Shown here in pieces: positions 53,867 through 62,754 of a stretch of DNA of 64,000 nucleotides. Every line of letters starts with the position of its first letter. Positions within the stretch are counted from its first letter, which is position 1. Origin of the DNA: Flavobacterium sp. IB48. Lineage in GTDB: Bacteria > Bacteroidota > Bacteroidia > Flavobacteriales > Flavobacteriaceae. The position numbers and the translations under genes are program-made. The stretch is from positions 244,253 through 308,252 of the forward strand of contig NZ_JAEFCA010000003.1 in the NCBI RefSeq assembly GCF_016405855.1, given 5' to 3'. Below the pieces are notes generated by a model. It was not told where the DNA came from. It made no database searches and saw only the letters and a list, made by a program, of their open reading frames with translations.

Positions 53867-54334
53867 ATGAAAACAGAAAACAACAAATACGCAAAGGCAG
53901 AAATGCTGATAAGAAAGCCTGTTTCAGAAGTTTTTCAGGCTTTTATTGATCCGCAGATTACAAGTAAATTTTGGTTTACAAAAGGATCTGGAAAATTAGA
54001 AGAAAATCAAAAAACAGAATGGACTTGGGAAATGTATGGTTTTTCTCTTTCTGTTACGACAATTGTACTTCAAGAAAATAAAAAAATTGTTATTGAATGG
54101 GGAAATCCTGACGAAATTACATTGGTAGAATGGGTTTTTAATCCGTTGAACGAAAGTGAAACTTTTGTAAGTATTACCAATTCTGGTTTTCATGGAGACA
54201 CCGATAAAATTATAGATCAGGTTCGTAATTCGACTGAAGGCTTTACTTTGGTTTTGGCTGGAGCAAAAGCTTATTTAGAACATAATTTACAACTGAATTT
54301 GGTTTTGGATCGTTTTCCAAAAGGACTTGCTTAA
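53867..54334 (+). CDS. SRPBCC (AHSA1-like) domain protein
   Basis: A 155-residue START-like protein: YAKAEMLIRKPVSEVFQAFI, ITSKFWFTKGSGKLEENQKT, WEMYGFSLSV, then VIEWGNPDEITLVEWVFNPL and a long C-terminal helix with GFTLVLAGAKAYLEHNLQLN. It resembles AHSA1-domain proteins and is of the same fold as 45029, though not close to it in sequence. Function unknown. The region behind it carries a long TG microsatellite. Confidence 0.88.
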   Translation: MKTENNKYAKAEMLIRKPVSEVFQAFIDPQITSKFWFTKGSGKLEENQKTEWTWEMYGFSLSVTTIVLQENKKIVIEWGNPDEITLVEWVFNPLNESETFVSITNSGFHGDTDKIIDQVRNSTEGFTLVLAGAKAYLEHNLQLNLVLDRFPKGLA

Positions 54335-54340
54335 TCTTAT

Positions 54341-54548
<208 letters not shown>

Positions 54549-54606
54549 GAAAACTAGCCACAAAGAAAAGCAACTTGAAACTTGAAACCTGAAACAAAAA
54601 AATGTC

Positions 54607-54975
54607 ATGGAAGTTAAAAAACCAGAAAATATAGATGAATACATTGGCGGATTTCCTAATGATGTTCAAGAAATTTTGGAAAAAGTAAGAATGACGATTC
54701 AGAAAGCAGCGCCTGATGCAAAAGAGAAAATCAGTTATTCGATGCCAGCTTTTGAGCAAAATGGAATTGTAGTTTATTTTGCTGCTTTTAAAAACCATAT
54801 CGGACTTTATGCTTTGCCAAGCGGACATGAAGCTTTTGCTGCAAAACTCTCTAAATATAAATCGGGAAAAGGTTCTGTACAATTTCCTCTCAAAGACCCA
54901 ATGCCTTATGACTTAATTACTGAAATTGTAAAATTTAGAGTCAAAGAAAATCTGGCAAAAGCCAAAAAGAAATAA
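54607..54975 (+). CDS. DUF1801 / YdhG-like iron chaperone family protein
   Basis: A 122-residue protein: MEVKKPENIDEYIGGFPNDVQEIL, IQKAAPDAKEKISYSMPAFE, GIVVYFAAFKNHIGLYALPS and KGSVQFPLKDPMPYDLITEI match the short DUF1801 proteins related to frataxin-like iron chaperones (YdhG). Cytosolic. The 2H phosphoesterase gene begins 8 bases downstream, so they are probably co-transcribed. Confidence 0.9.
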   Translation: MEVKKPENIDEYIGGFPNDVQEILEKVRMTIQKAAPDAKEKISYSMPAFEQNGIVVYFAAFKNHIGLYALPSGHEAFAAKLSKYKSGKGSVQFPLKDPMPYDLITEIVKFRVKENLAKAKKK

Positions 54976-54983
54976 AACCACAA

Positions 54984-55667
54984 ATGAATTTAACCCAACA
55001 CTACGACCAACTTTACAAAACCTCTTCTGAGATTATTTCGACAGGAAAATATTCAATTGATTCTGAACTTAAAAATGAATCCGATTCTCGTTTTGGAATC
55101 ACGTTGCTTATTCGCCCAAATGATGAAATAAAAGCAAATATTCACACTTTCCTAAATGAATTAAGAAAAGCAGAACCTGAGCAATATTTTTACCCTGATT
55201 CAGATATTCATATTACAGTTATGTCTATTATTTCTTGTTCTTCTGATTTTACTTTAAATCAGATATCGGCAAAGGAATATATAGAAGTAATATGCAGAAG
55301 CCTTGTTGATGTTGAGAAAATTCAAATTCATTTTAAAGGAGTAACTGCTTCTCCGTCTGCTCTTATGATTCAAGGATTTCCAAGCGATGAAACTCTAAAT
55401 AATTTACGAAATAGACTTCGTGAAAATTTCAAAAATTCAGGATTAAAACAAAGTATCGACAGCCGTTATTCTATATCTACAGCACATTCAACTGTAATGC
55501 GTTTTCAGGAAAAACTCCATGATCCGAAAAAATTAATAGAAATAGCCGAAAAATTTCGTGATTATGATTTTGGAGAATTTGAGGTTAAAAACTTAGAATT
55601 GGTTTACAATGATTGGTATCAGCGTAAAAGTACGACACGCGTTTTAGGTGATTTTGGATTGAGGTGA
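54984..55667 (+). CDS. 2H phosphoesterase family protein
   Basis: A 227-residue protein with the two HxT motifs of the 2H superfamily: DIHITVMS (about 73-80) and AHSTVMRF (about 166-173). Family members include 2'-5' RNA ligases and cyclic phosphodiesterases, which act on 2',3'-cyclic phosphates or 2'-5' linkages. The N-terminal helix region and the C-terminal NLELVYNDWYQRK strand are extra to the minimal fold. It ends one base from the stop codon of the convergent VOC gene, with no room for a terminator between. Confidence 0.82.
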   Translation: MNLTQHYDQLYKTSSEIISTGKYSIDSELKNESDSRFGITLLIRPNDEIKANIHTFLNELRKAEPEQYFYPDSDIHITVMSIISCSSDFTLNQISAKEYIEVICRSLVDVEKIQIHFKGVTASPSALMIQGFPSDETLNNLRNRLRENFKNSGLKQSIDSRYSISTAHSTVMRFQEKLHDPKKLIEIAEKFRDYDFGEFEVKNLELVYNDWYQRKSTTRVLGDFGLR

Positions 55668-55668
55668 T

Positions 55669-56040
55669 TCACTTAAATTTCCCAAAATGCCATAAAACTC
55701 CCGAAGGATCGTGCATAAAACATTCACTCCCCCAATCTAAATATTTTATCGGAGTTAATTTTACTCCTTCATATTTTTCAGGAAGATTTAGAGACAAAAG
55801 TTCGCTATAATATCGTTCGACATTATCCACTTCGAGAAAAATCATAGTGTTTTCTATCCAGCTTTTATCGTAGTAATCTTGGAGGTAAAAAGCGATTTCT
55901 CCTGTTTTAAAAACTGAAAAATTAGATTCTAAAACTGTTTCCTCAAACCCTAAATCACGATAAAAACTTCTTGAAACTTCAAAGTTCTTAGCGCCAATAA
56001 ACGGTCTGATAGATTTAACATTGTGATTCATATAATCCAT
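55669..56040 (-). CDS. VOC (glyoxalase/bleomycin-resistance-like) family protein
   Basis: A 123-residue single-domain vicinal oxygen chelate protein: SIRPFIGAKNFEVSRSFYRD, IAFYLQDYYDKSWIENTMIF and the ending CFMHDPSGVLWHFGKF with the metal or drug-binding His/Glu area. The first Met may be that at 56040 or the one three codons later. Many such proteins are of unknown function. It is the last gene of a minus-strand operon, 6 bases after the SUKH gene. Confidence 0.87.
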   Translation of the reverse strand: MDYMNHNVKSIRPFIGAKNFEVSRSFYRDLGFEETVLESNFSVFKTGEIAFYLQDYYDKSWIENTMIFLEVDNVERYYSELLSLNLPEKYEGVKLTPIKYLDWGSECFMHDPSGVLWHFGKFK

Positions 56041-56046
56041 TTAAAT

Positions 56047-56472
56047 TTATAAAAACCATTCCACTCCATTATCAAGTCGAAGGAGAAAATCTGTAAATGA
56101 ATTTCCTATTTCAACATGATACTTTGTGTCCAAATCTATAGAAGGCGAAAGAATAATTTTTAAAGAATTATCATCTTCAAATTCAATTCCAATAAATTCT
56201 CCACTTCCATTTGTACCTATTGCTAATGTTTGGGGCAGTTTTTCAAAAATATGATATTCCAAATTAGCATCAATAATTTCTTCTAGGCTCCAAAGTTTTA
56301 TAAACTCAGCTCCAATAAACTGATCGATTCCAAGATAATTTTCGACATAAAAAACATAATCTTCAGGAAGATCAAATTTTAAATGTGCTTGAATATCTTC
56401 AATATCAACTGAAGATTCTATCTTTCTCTTAGGAAAACGATACTTCTGCAAAATCTCATCTAAAGTCTCCAT
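56047..56472 (-). CDS. SMI1/KNR4 (SUKH) family protein
   Basis: A 141-residue protein with the SUKH fold signature: IEDIQAHLKFDLPEDYVFYV, IKLWSLEEIIDANLEYHI, LAIGTNGSGEFIGIEFED and a C-terminal helix SFTDFLLRLDN. SUKH proteins often serve as immunity proteins of polymorphic toxins, but many stand-alone members exist. No toxin gene is adjacent here. It lies 3 bases after a lipoprotein gene in the same operon. Confidence 0.85.
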   Translation of the reverse strand: METLDEILQKYRFPKRKIESSVDIEDIQAHLKFDLPEDYVFYVENYLGIDQFIGAEFIKLWSLEEIIDANLEYHIFEKLPQTLAIGTNGSGEFIGIEFEDDNSLKIILSPSIDLDTKYHVEIGNSFTDFLLRLDNGVEWFL

Positions 56473-56475
56473 ATA

Positions 56476-56934
56476 CTATAAATTTATGTCGTTATAATAA
56501 ATTAAAAACCATTTATTCTGAATGAGTTTAAACTGTCTTTCCACTTCAAAACCACTGTCAGGAATCCAAAATCTTTCTGTAATTAAGGTATCGGTTTTTA
56601 CTAATGAATGCTGATATTCTTCTATTTCCGATTTTTCGGCAACGGGAATTGCTTGAAACTGCCAATTCTTTCTTGTCCAATTGTACTGCTCAAAACCTGA
56701 AACATGCTGTCCTTCAATCGGAAAATCAACTCTCGAAACCTGAAAAAGAGAATCAGAATGGAATTTTTTATTGAATTCGTCAAAACTCTCAGGCAATTCT
56801 ATTTTTACAGGTTTTACAACGCTATCATTTTTAAATGCTATTTCAGAATTTAAGTTCACATCTTCTTTAACTTTATTGCAATTCAAAGAAATAAAAGTGA
56901 GAGCCAAAACAAGCAAAATAGTTGAAATTTTCAT
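56476..56934 (-). CDS. hypothetical lipoprotein
   Basis: A 152-residue protein with a lipoprotein signal (Cys19 in TFISLNCNKV). The mature part is polar with SFDEFNKKFHSDSLFQVSRVDFPIEGQHV, a DUF4348-like opening, then two strands ending RQFKLIQNKWFLIYYNDI. The FPI-x-G start and the W-rich end resemble small NTF2-like envelope proteins of Bacteroidota, but I am not certain of the family. It sits 12 bases after the antiporter gene. Confidence 0.75.
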   Translation of the reverse strand: MKISTILLVLALTFISLNCNKVKEDVNLNSEIAFKNDSVVKPVKIELPESFDEFNKKFHSDSLFQVSRVDFPIEGQHVSGFEQYNWTRKNWQFQAIPVAEKSEIEEYQHSLVKTDTLITERFWIPDSGFEVERQFKLIQNKWFLIYYNDINL

Positions 56935-56946
56935 GAAGATTCGATT

Positions 56947-59094
56947 TTAACCTTTCTTCAAAATACTTCCTAAACCACGCCCGATTTGTTCTATTGCTTC
57001 AATACCTTTTGCTAAAGGCGATGCAGTAAAATCTTCGTAAGCATCCATTGCGCTTTCTTTTCTGTCGTCTTGCGGATAAACAAGCATTACATTATTGCTA
57101 TCAAAATACTTTTCAAACTTTGTTGGCAATTTATCAAAGATTGATTGATAAGAAACAGAACCTTTTCGAGATAAATTGACAATAATAAAATCGGTTGGTT
57201 TTATGTCTTCAGAAATTACTTCAAAATTTTCCCAATCAGAAACATTTTTAAAACCAAATTTACTGTTCAGTTTTAAATTAGAACCAATTTGCTGAATAGC
57301 TTCATGCGTTTTCTTTTCAGCATAAATCACAATCGGAATGCTTAATTCTTGTGACAAACGGCTCACTTTCTGCATTAACAAATGAAAACCAATTCCTCTT
57401 TCTGAAAACGGCGGACAAATAAAAACCAATCTTTTTTCTTCAATAAAATTCTTTTGAAACCTGCAGATAAATAAAGTCTTATCTACATTATTTATTATCG
57501 AATCTACATTCTCTCCGAAGATTTTATCAATAAATCCAGTCTTTCTTGGCCAGCCCACAATCACAATATCCGACATAATTTCTTTTGACGTTCTTGCAAT
57601 TCCGCTCGCAGGATTATGGTCGATTCTGGCAATCGTATTAATTTTTACTTCTGAAGCCGATCCTTGAATTACAAATTTATCGGCTGCTTTTCTGTATTTT
57701 AAAATGTTCTTTTCTGCCTGATTATTGTTTGGAACAATCGTTAATAAAGTAACTGGATTAGATGATTTTTTATCTTTTATCAAAAGAGCAAAATCTAATA
57801 AACTTGCCGCAGCAGAAGATTTTGCTAACGGAATCAAAATATGTTCGTCTAAAATTTGATCTTTGTCGGCGTCTTCATGTGAAATTTCTTCTTCGCAGAT
57901 GGCAATTTTTTTCGCTGCTTTTTCAGTTGCAAACGAAGCTACGATACACGTAATAAGAATTAGGATGATAGTTCCGTTTAAAATATTTTCGTCTAAGATT
58001 TTAGCTTTAAAACCAACTAAAATTACTGCCAAAGTTGCCGCTGCGTGCGCACTGCTCAATCCAAAAATAAGCTGTCTTTCTGTTCTAGTGTATTTAAAAA
58101 CAATTTGAGTAAAAAATGCTGCGATCCACTTTCCAAAAATTGCTACAACACTCAAAGTTCCCGCTACGATCAAAGCTGTTGGTCCGCTTAAAATAACGCT
58201 TACATCTACCAACATTCCAACAGAAATCAGGAAAAATGGAATAAATAAGGAGTTTCCAATAAATTCAATTCTATTCATCAACGCAGAAGAATGTGGAATT
58301 AATGGATTAAGCGCTAAACCTGCAACGAATGCACCAATAATTGGCTCTACTCCTGCTACCTCGGCCAAAAATGCGGCAAAGAAAACCACAGAAAGCACAA
58401 AAATATAATGAGCGTGTTTTTCACTTTCTAATTTCTTAAAAAACCATTTTGCAACACGTGGAATAATCATAAACATTATCGCAGAAAAAATGGCTAAAGA
58501 AACAATTAATTTAACCCAAAATGCCTGATTCAAATTCCCTTGACTACTTCCCATAATTACCGCTAGGATAATCAAAACTGCAGTATCGGTCAAAATAGTT
58601 CCGCCGACTGTAATGGCAACCGCTTGGTTTTTAGCAATTCCCAACTTGCTTACAATCGGGTAAGCAACCAAAGTGTGGGTTGCAAACATGCTCGCTGTTA
58701 AGAAACTGGCATTAAAATCATATTTCAACAAGTAAAAACAAACCGGAAATCCTATTGAAAGTGGCAGAATAAAGGTAAAAAATCCAAATAGAACACTTTT
58801 GTTACGATTGGCCTTAAACTCATTCATATCCAATTCTAGTCCCGCAATAAACATGATATACAAAAGCCCGATTGTCGAAAATAAATCGACTGCAGAGTTT
58901 TTTGCCAGAATATTTAATCCGTGCGGGCCAATAATAACACCCGAAATGATAAGTCCGATAATTCCAGGAATATTGATCTTTTTTAATAAAATTGGGCAAA
59001 GCAGGATTATAAATAGTATTAACGAAAAAATTAATACTGGGTTGCTTAGAGGTAATTCGAATTCTTGTAATAGATGTCTGAAAAATTCTATCAT
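56947..59094 (-). CDS. CPA2-type cation:proton antiporter with C-terminal USP-like region
   Basis: A 715-residue protein. The first ~395 residues hold 12-13 transmembrane helices with GIIGLIISGVIIGPHGLNIL and the transport-site region VEPIIGAFVAGLALNPLIPH, as in Na+/H+ and K+/H+ exchangers of the CPA2 family. The ~320-residue cytosolic tail has two alpha/beta units (HILIPLAKSSAAASLLDFAL; RLVFICPPFSERGIGFHLLM) resembling universal-stress-protein domains, likely regulatory. It is the first gene of the minus-strand operon and probably handles monovalent cation or pH homeostasis. Confidence 0.93.
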   Translation of the reverse strand: MIEFFRHLLQEFELPLSNPVLIFSLILFIILLCPILLKKINIPGIIGLIISGVIIGPHGLNILAKNSAVDLFSTIGLLYIMFIAGLELDMNEFKANRNKSVLFGFFTFILPLSIGFPVCFYLLKYDFNASFLTASMFATHTLVAYPIVSKLGIAKNQAVAITVGGTILTDTAVLIILAVIMGSSQGNLNQAFWVKLIVSLAIFSAIMFMIIPRVAKWFFKKLESEKHAHYIFVLSVVFFAAFLAEVAGVEPIIGAFVAGLALNPLIPHSSALMNRIEFIGNSLFIPFFLISVGMLVDVSVILSGPTALIVAGTLSVVAIFGKWIAAFFTQIVFKYTRTERQLIFGLSSAHAAATLAVILVGFKAKILDENILNGTIILILITCIVASFATEKAAKKIAICEEEISHEDADKDQILDEHILIPLAKSSAAASLLDFALLIKDKKSSNPVTLLTIVPNNNQAEKNILKYRKAADKFVIQGSASEVKINTIARIDHNPASGIARTSKEIMSDIVIVGWPRKTGFIDKIFGENVDSIINNVDKTLFICRFQKNFIEEKRLVFICPPFSERGIGFHLLMQKVSRLSQELSIPIVIYAEKKTHEAIQQIGSNLKLNSKFGFKNVSDWENFEVISEDIKPTDFIIVNLSRKGSVSYQSIFDKLPTKFEKYFDSNNVMLVYPQDDRKESAMDAYEDFTASPLAKGIEAIEQIGRGLGSILKKG

Positions 59095-59208
59095 ATGGTA
59101 ACTTTATCTTCTTGTGGCATTAACATTTGTAAAAAGACATTTCAGAATTAAAACAAAATTCCAGGAAGTATTAATATTAAGAGCCAAGCAATGCGCCTCG
59201 TTCTTCTA

Positions 59209-59216
59209 CAAAAATA
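59209..59216 (-). promoter_or_regulatory. -7 promoter element for the antiporter operon
   Basis: The minus strand reads TATTTTTG here (+ strand CAAAAATA), an exact match to TAnnTTTG, giving a leader of about 110 bases. No TTG is seen at the -33 position. Confidence 0.45.
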
Positions 59217-59358
59217 CCGAAAAAACACGAACTTTTTACGGAAAGTGCATATTAAGGTTTTAAATTTATTTCGTTGCCGAATTATTAAATTTTAATATTT
59301 TTTTTAACAAATACGCAAGATTAACACTCAAAAAGAAATCATCATTGCATTATTCGAT

Positions 59359-59366
59359 TATCTTTG
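59359..59366 (+). promoter_or_regulatory. -7 promoter element for the L-serine dehydratase gene
   Basis: TATCTTTG matches TAnnTTTG exactly and lies 19 bases before the ATG at 59386. No TTG at standard -33 spacing. Confidence 0.5.
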
Positions 59367-59385
59367 TCTTAACAAAAATTGAACA

Positions 59386-60813
59386 ATGGAAGAATGTATC
59401 TCTGTTTTTGATATGCTTAAAATTGGCGTTGGCCCTTCAAGCTCACACACTTTAGGTCCTTGGCGCGCTGCCGAACGCTTTCTAGAAGAGTTGAAAGACG
59501 AAGCAATTTTAGAGGATATCACAAGGGTAAAAGTCGATTTATATGGCTCACTTTCTTTAACTGGAAAAGGCCACGCAACAGATCTTGCCGTTATGCTCGG
59601 ATTGAGTGGACAAGATCCTGAGTATATTCCTGTCGAAGATATTGCTGGTATTATTAAAAAAATCGAAACGACAAACGAAATCAATTTGGGAAACCAAAAA
59701 GTGATTCCGTTCTTTTTTCTTCAAGACATTGTTTTCAATAAAGATTTTCTTCCGTTTCATGCAAACGGACTAAAATTTACGGCTTACAAGTCTGATGATT
59801 CTGAATATGAATCTACTTTCTATTCTATCGGAGGAGGATTTGTGGTTAAAGAAGAACGTACAAATGCCAAAGAAAAAAAGGCTATTAAATGTGCATTTCC
59901 CTACCCAATTCAAAACGCAGCCGAATTATTGAATTATACTATTACTGAAAACAAATCGATTTCTGAAATTGTATACGAAAATGAAATTTCGATGCGTCCA
60001 GAAGCTGAAGTGCATTCTGAATTAATGCGCATTTGGAATACGATGCTGGAATGTATGTATATTGGATGCCATTCTGAAGGTATTCTTCCTGGCGGACTTC
60101 ATGTGCGTAGAAGAGCTTTTGACATGCATCAAAACTTAATCGGATTATCTAACTATAATGATCCGCAGAGCTGGCTGGAAGAAATTAGAAAAACCGAAGT
60201 TAAATTCCGCCAAATCTTAAAATGGGTTAGCTGTTTTGCACTTGCCGTGAACGAAGTAAATGCTTCTTTAGGCCGTGTAGTTACTGCTCCAACTAATGGA
60301 AGTTCAGGTGTAATTCCTGCTGTTTTAATGTACTACATGGTAATTGAAAACCATAATGCAGGCGAAAAAGAAATAAAACAATTTTTGATGGTTGCTGGCG
60401 AAATTGGCAGTATATTCAAAAAAGGATCAACTATATCTGCCGCAATGGGCGGTTGTCAGGCAGAAATTGGCGTTTCGTCTTCTATGGCTGCAGCAGCGCT
60501 TTGCGAATTAATGGGCGGATCTCCTGCTCAGGTTTTAATGGCAGCAGAAATTGCAATGGAACACCATTTAGGTTTAACTTGCGATCCTATTGGCGGATTG
60601 GTTCAGATTCCGTGTATCGAAAGAAATACAATGGGTGCCATTAAAGCAATAAATGCTGCTGAATTGGCCTTAGAAACCGATTCTAAAAATGCTAAAGTTC
60701 CATTAGACAAAGTAATTAATACGATGTGGGAAACAGCAAAAGATATGAATTCAAAATATAAAGAAACTTCTGAAGGAGGTCTGGCGGTTGCCGTAAATAT
60801 GGCCGACTGCTAA
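59386..60813 (+). CDS. sdaA: L-serine ammonia-lyase (iron-sulfur, single chain)
   Basis: A 475-residue fused beta-alpha L-serine dehydratase. The beta domain starts [20 protein letters not shown], with the SSSHT substrate loop. The alpha domain has the [4Fe-4S] cysteines Cys357, Cys399 and Cys410 (GGCQAE, TCDPIGG, IPCIERN), spaced 42 and 11 residues apart as in the family. It converts L-serine to pyruvate and ammonia and is oxygen-sensitive. Length is normal. It has its own promoter element and is monocistronic. Confidence 0.96.
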   Translation: MEECISVFDMLKIGVGPSSSHTLGPWRAAERFLEELKDEAILEDITRVKVDLYGSLSLTGKGHATDLAVMLGLSGQDPEYIPVEDIAGIIKKIETTNEINLGNQKVIPFFFLQDIVFNKDFLPFHANGLKFTAYKSDDSEYESTFYSIGGGFVVKEERTNAKEKKAIKCAFPYPIQNAAELLNYTITENKSISEIVYENEISMRPEAEVHSELMRIWNTMLECMYIGCHSEGILPGGLHVRRRAFDMHQNLIGLSNYNDPQSWLEEIRKTEVKFRQILKWVSCFALAVNEVNASLGRVVTAPTNGSSGVIPAVLMYYMVIENHNAGEKEIKQFLMVAGEIGSIFKKGSTISAAMGGCQAEIGVSSSMAAAALCELMGGSPAQVLMAAEIAMEHHLGLTCDPIGGLVQIPCIERNTMGAIKAINAAELALETDSKNAKVPLDKVINTMWETAKDMNSKYKETSEGGLAVAVNMADC

Positions 60814-60878
60814 ACTTTAAGTTATCAAGAATTCTACAAATTAATACTTATACATAAGCTGCATAATTATTTTATTAT

Positions 60879-60969
60879 AATGTAAAACAGGCAATTTTGA
60901 TTAGAATTTAAAGACCGAAAACTATTTTCTGTCGAAATATTCTACAATTGCTAATTCCTGTTTTACATT
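60879..60969. repeat. 13-base inverted repeat in the panB leader region
   Basis: AATGTAAAACAGG (60879-60891) is perfectly inverted at 60957-60969, with a 65-base spacer that contains the shorter palindrome GAAAACTATTTTC. A possible -7 element TACTTTTA (one mismatch) lies just after it at 60977-60984, so the element is more likely upstream of transcription than in the leader. It could be an operator or a repeat remnant. Confidence 0.55.
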
Positions 60970-61005
60970 TATTCAATACTTTTACAATATCAAAAAAACA
61001 TTAAA

Positions 61006-61824
61006 ATGTCAGTAGCAAAAAAAGATTATAAAAGAATCACAACAAAGTCATTAATAGAAATGAAAAGCAACGGAGAAAAAATCTCTATGCTTACTGCGTA
61101 TGATTATACAATGGCAAAAATCGTTGATACCGCTGGTGTCGATGTAATTTTAGTTGGTGATTCGGCATCAAACGTAATGGCTGGACACGAAACAACTCTA
61201 CCTATTACTTTAGATCAAATGATTTATCATGCTTCTTCTGTAGTTCGCGCTGTAGAAAGAGGTTTGGTTGTAGTTGACTTGCCTTTTGGAAGTTACCAAT
61301 CTGATCCAAAAGAAGCTTTACGTTCTTCTATTAGAATTATGAAAGAAAGTGGTGCTCATGCTGTAAAATTAGAAGGCGGAAAAGAAATCAAAGAATCAAT
61401 TAAAAAAATATTACATGCTGGTATTCCAGTAATGGGACACTTAGGTTTAACTCCTCAGTCTATCTACAAATTCGGAACTTATAGTGTTCGCGCAAAAGAA
61501 GAAGAAGAGGCTGAAAAACTAATTGAAGATGCTCAAATGCTTGAAAAAGTTGGATGTTTTGCTGTTGTTTTAGAAAAAATCCCAGCAGAACTTGCTAAAA
61601 AAGTAGCAGAAAGCATTTCTATCCCAGTAATCGGAATTGGAGCTGGAGGTGGCGTAGACGGTCAAGTTTTAGTAATTCACGATATGTTAGGAATGAATAA
61701 TGAATTTAGTCCGCGTTTCTTACGTCGTTACTTAAACCTTTACGACCAAATGACTAAAGCAATCGGTCAATATGCAGCAGATGTTAAGTCTAGTGATTTT
61801 CCTAATGCTAATGAACAATATTAG
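61006..61824 (+). CDS. panB: 3-methyl-2-oxobutanoate hydroxymethyltransferase
   Basis: A 272-residue Pan[60 protein letters not shown] (Mg-binding Asp in GDS), KLEGGKEI and [10 protein letters not shown], all standard. It transfers a hydroxymethyl group from methylenetetrahydrofolate to 2-oxoisovalerate, the first step of pantothenate synthesis. Other pan genes are not adjacent. Followed by an octamer repeat and a terminator. Confidence 0.96.
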   Translation: MSVAKKDYKRITTKSLIEMKSNGEKISMLTAYDYTMAKIVDTAGVDVILVGDSASNVMAGHETTLPITLDQMIYHASSVVRAVERGLVVVDLPFGSYQSDPKEALRSSIRIMKESGAHAVKLEGGKEIKESIKKILHAGIPVMGHLGLTPQSIYKFGTYSVRAKEEEEAEKLIEDAQMLEKVGCFAVVLEKIPAELAKKVAESISIPVIGIGAGGGVDGQVLVIHDMLGMNNEFSPRFLRRYLNLYDQMTKAIGQYAADVKSSDFPNANEQY

Positions 61825-61835
61825 ATTTTAAGATA

Positions 61836-61867
61836 CTAAGGTTCTGAGTTGCTAAGGTTCTAAGTTT
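61836..61867. repeat. CTAAGnnn octamer array, single arm
   Basis: Four 8-base units CTAAGGTT, CTGAGTTG, CTAAGGTT, CTAAGTTT, starting 12 bases after the panB stop. It is the same family as 18087-18251 and 22911-23073, but without an inverted partner in the gap. Confidence 0.85.
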
Positions 61868-61904
61868 TTAGGGCAAGGGAACAAAGGTTCAAAGATTTTT
61901 GAAT

Positions 61905-61935
61905 TGCCTCCAGCTTTAGCTGGAGGTTTATTTTT
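61905..61935 (+). terminator. terminator after panB
   Basis: CCTCCAGCT (61907-61915) pairs with AGCTGGAGG (61918-61926) around a TT loop (in practice a 4-6-base loop), followed by TTTATTTTT. Confidence 0.82.
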
Positions 61936-61988
61936 AACACATATTAAAGGCTTTAGCCAAACTTTTCAATTTAAAATTTCACTTCAAA

Positions 61989-62678
61989 ATGAAAATTGTT
62001 TCAGATAAAAATAATCTCCAAATTTTACACGAAGATAATCACATTATCGTGGTCAATAAACGTGTAGGTGATATTGTACAGGGAGATAAAACGGGTGACA
62101 AACCTTTGTCTGATGTTGTAAAAGAATATATTAAAGCTAAATATAACAAACCAGGTGATGTTTTCTTAGGCGTCATTCACCGATTAGACAGACCTACAAC
62201 GGGAATTGTGGTTTTTGCTAGAACGAGTAAGGCTTTGTCTCGAATGAATGAATTGTTTAGCAATCGTGAGACTAAAAAAACATATTGGGCTGTTGTAAAA
62301 AACAAACCAAAAGAAGCAAAAGCAAAACTGATTCATTATTTAAAACGAAATGAAAAAAATAATACTTCTAAAGCTCATTTAAAAGAAGTTCCAGATAGCA
62401 AATTGGCTAGTTTAGATTATACCATAATCAAAGAACTTCAAAATTATACGGCATTAGAAATCAATTTGCATACAGGTCGCCATCATCAAATTCGTGCTCA
62501 ATTAAGTGCAATCGGATCTTCGATTAAAGGAGATTTAAAATACGGAGCAGATCGAAGCAATCCTGATGGCGGAATTCATCTTCATGCTCGAAAACTGACT
62601 TTTGTACATCCGGTTTCAAAAGAGAATATTACAATTATTGCCCCTACTCCAGACGATCCAATTTGGAATGCTGTATGA
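61989..62678 (+). CDS. RluA-family pseudouridine synthase
   Basis: A 229-residue enzyme without an S4 domain. The catalytic motif HRLDRPTTG contains Asp67; flanking blocks are ILHEDNHIIVVNKRVGDIVQ, GVIHRLDRP, TKKTYWAVVK and LHTGRHHQIRAQLSAIGSSI. It isomerises uridine to pseudouridine in rRNA or tRNA. The short single-domain form fits members with tRNA or 23S rRNA targets; the exact site cannot be assigned. An aldehyde dehydrogenase gene follows 76 bases downstream. Confidence 0.93.
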   Translation: MKIVSDKNNLQILHEDNHIIVVNKRVGDIVQGDKTGDKPLSDVVKEYIKAKYNKPGDVFLGVIHRLDRPTTGIVVFARTSKALSRMNELFSNRETKKTYWAVVKNKPKEAKAKLIHYLKRNEKNNTSKAHLKEVPDSKLASLDYTIIKELQNYTALEINLHTGRHHQIRAQLSAIGSSIKGDLKYGADRSNPDGGIHLHARKLTFVHPVSKENITIIAPTPDDPIWNAV

Positions 62679-62754
62679 TTTTTATGATTTAATTGTTAAA
62701 TTTTTAAATTTTATCGATTAACTTGCAGGGAGAAAAAAACAAGCTAATCGTAAA

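Noticed and set aside
56047..56472. Polymorphic toxin-immunity module around the SUKH gene
   Set aside because: There is no large secreted protein or toxin domain nearby, only a small lipoprotein, a VOC protein and an antiporter.
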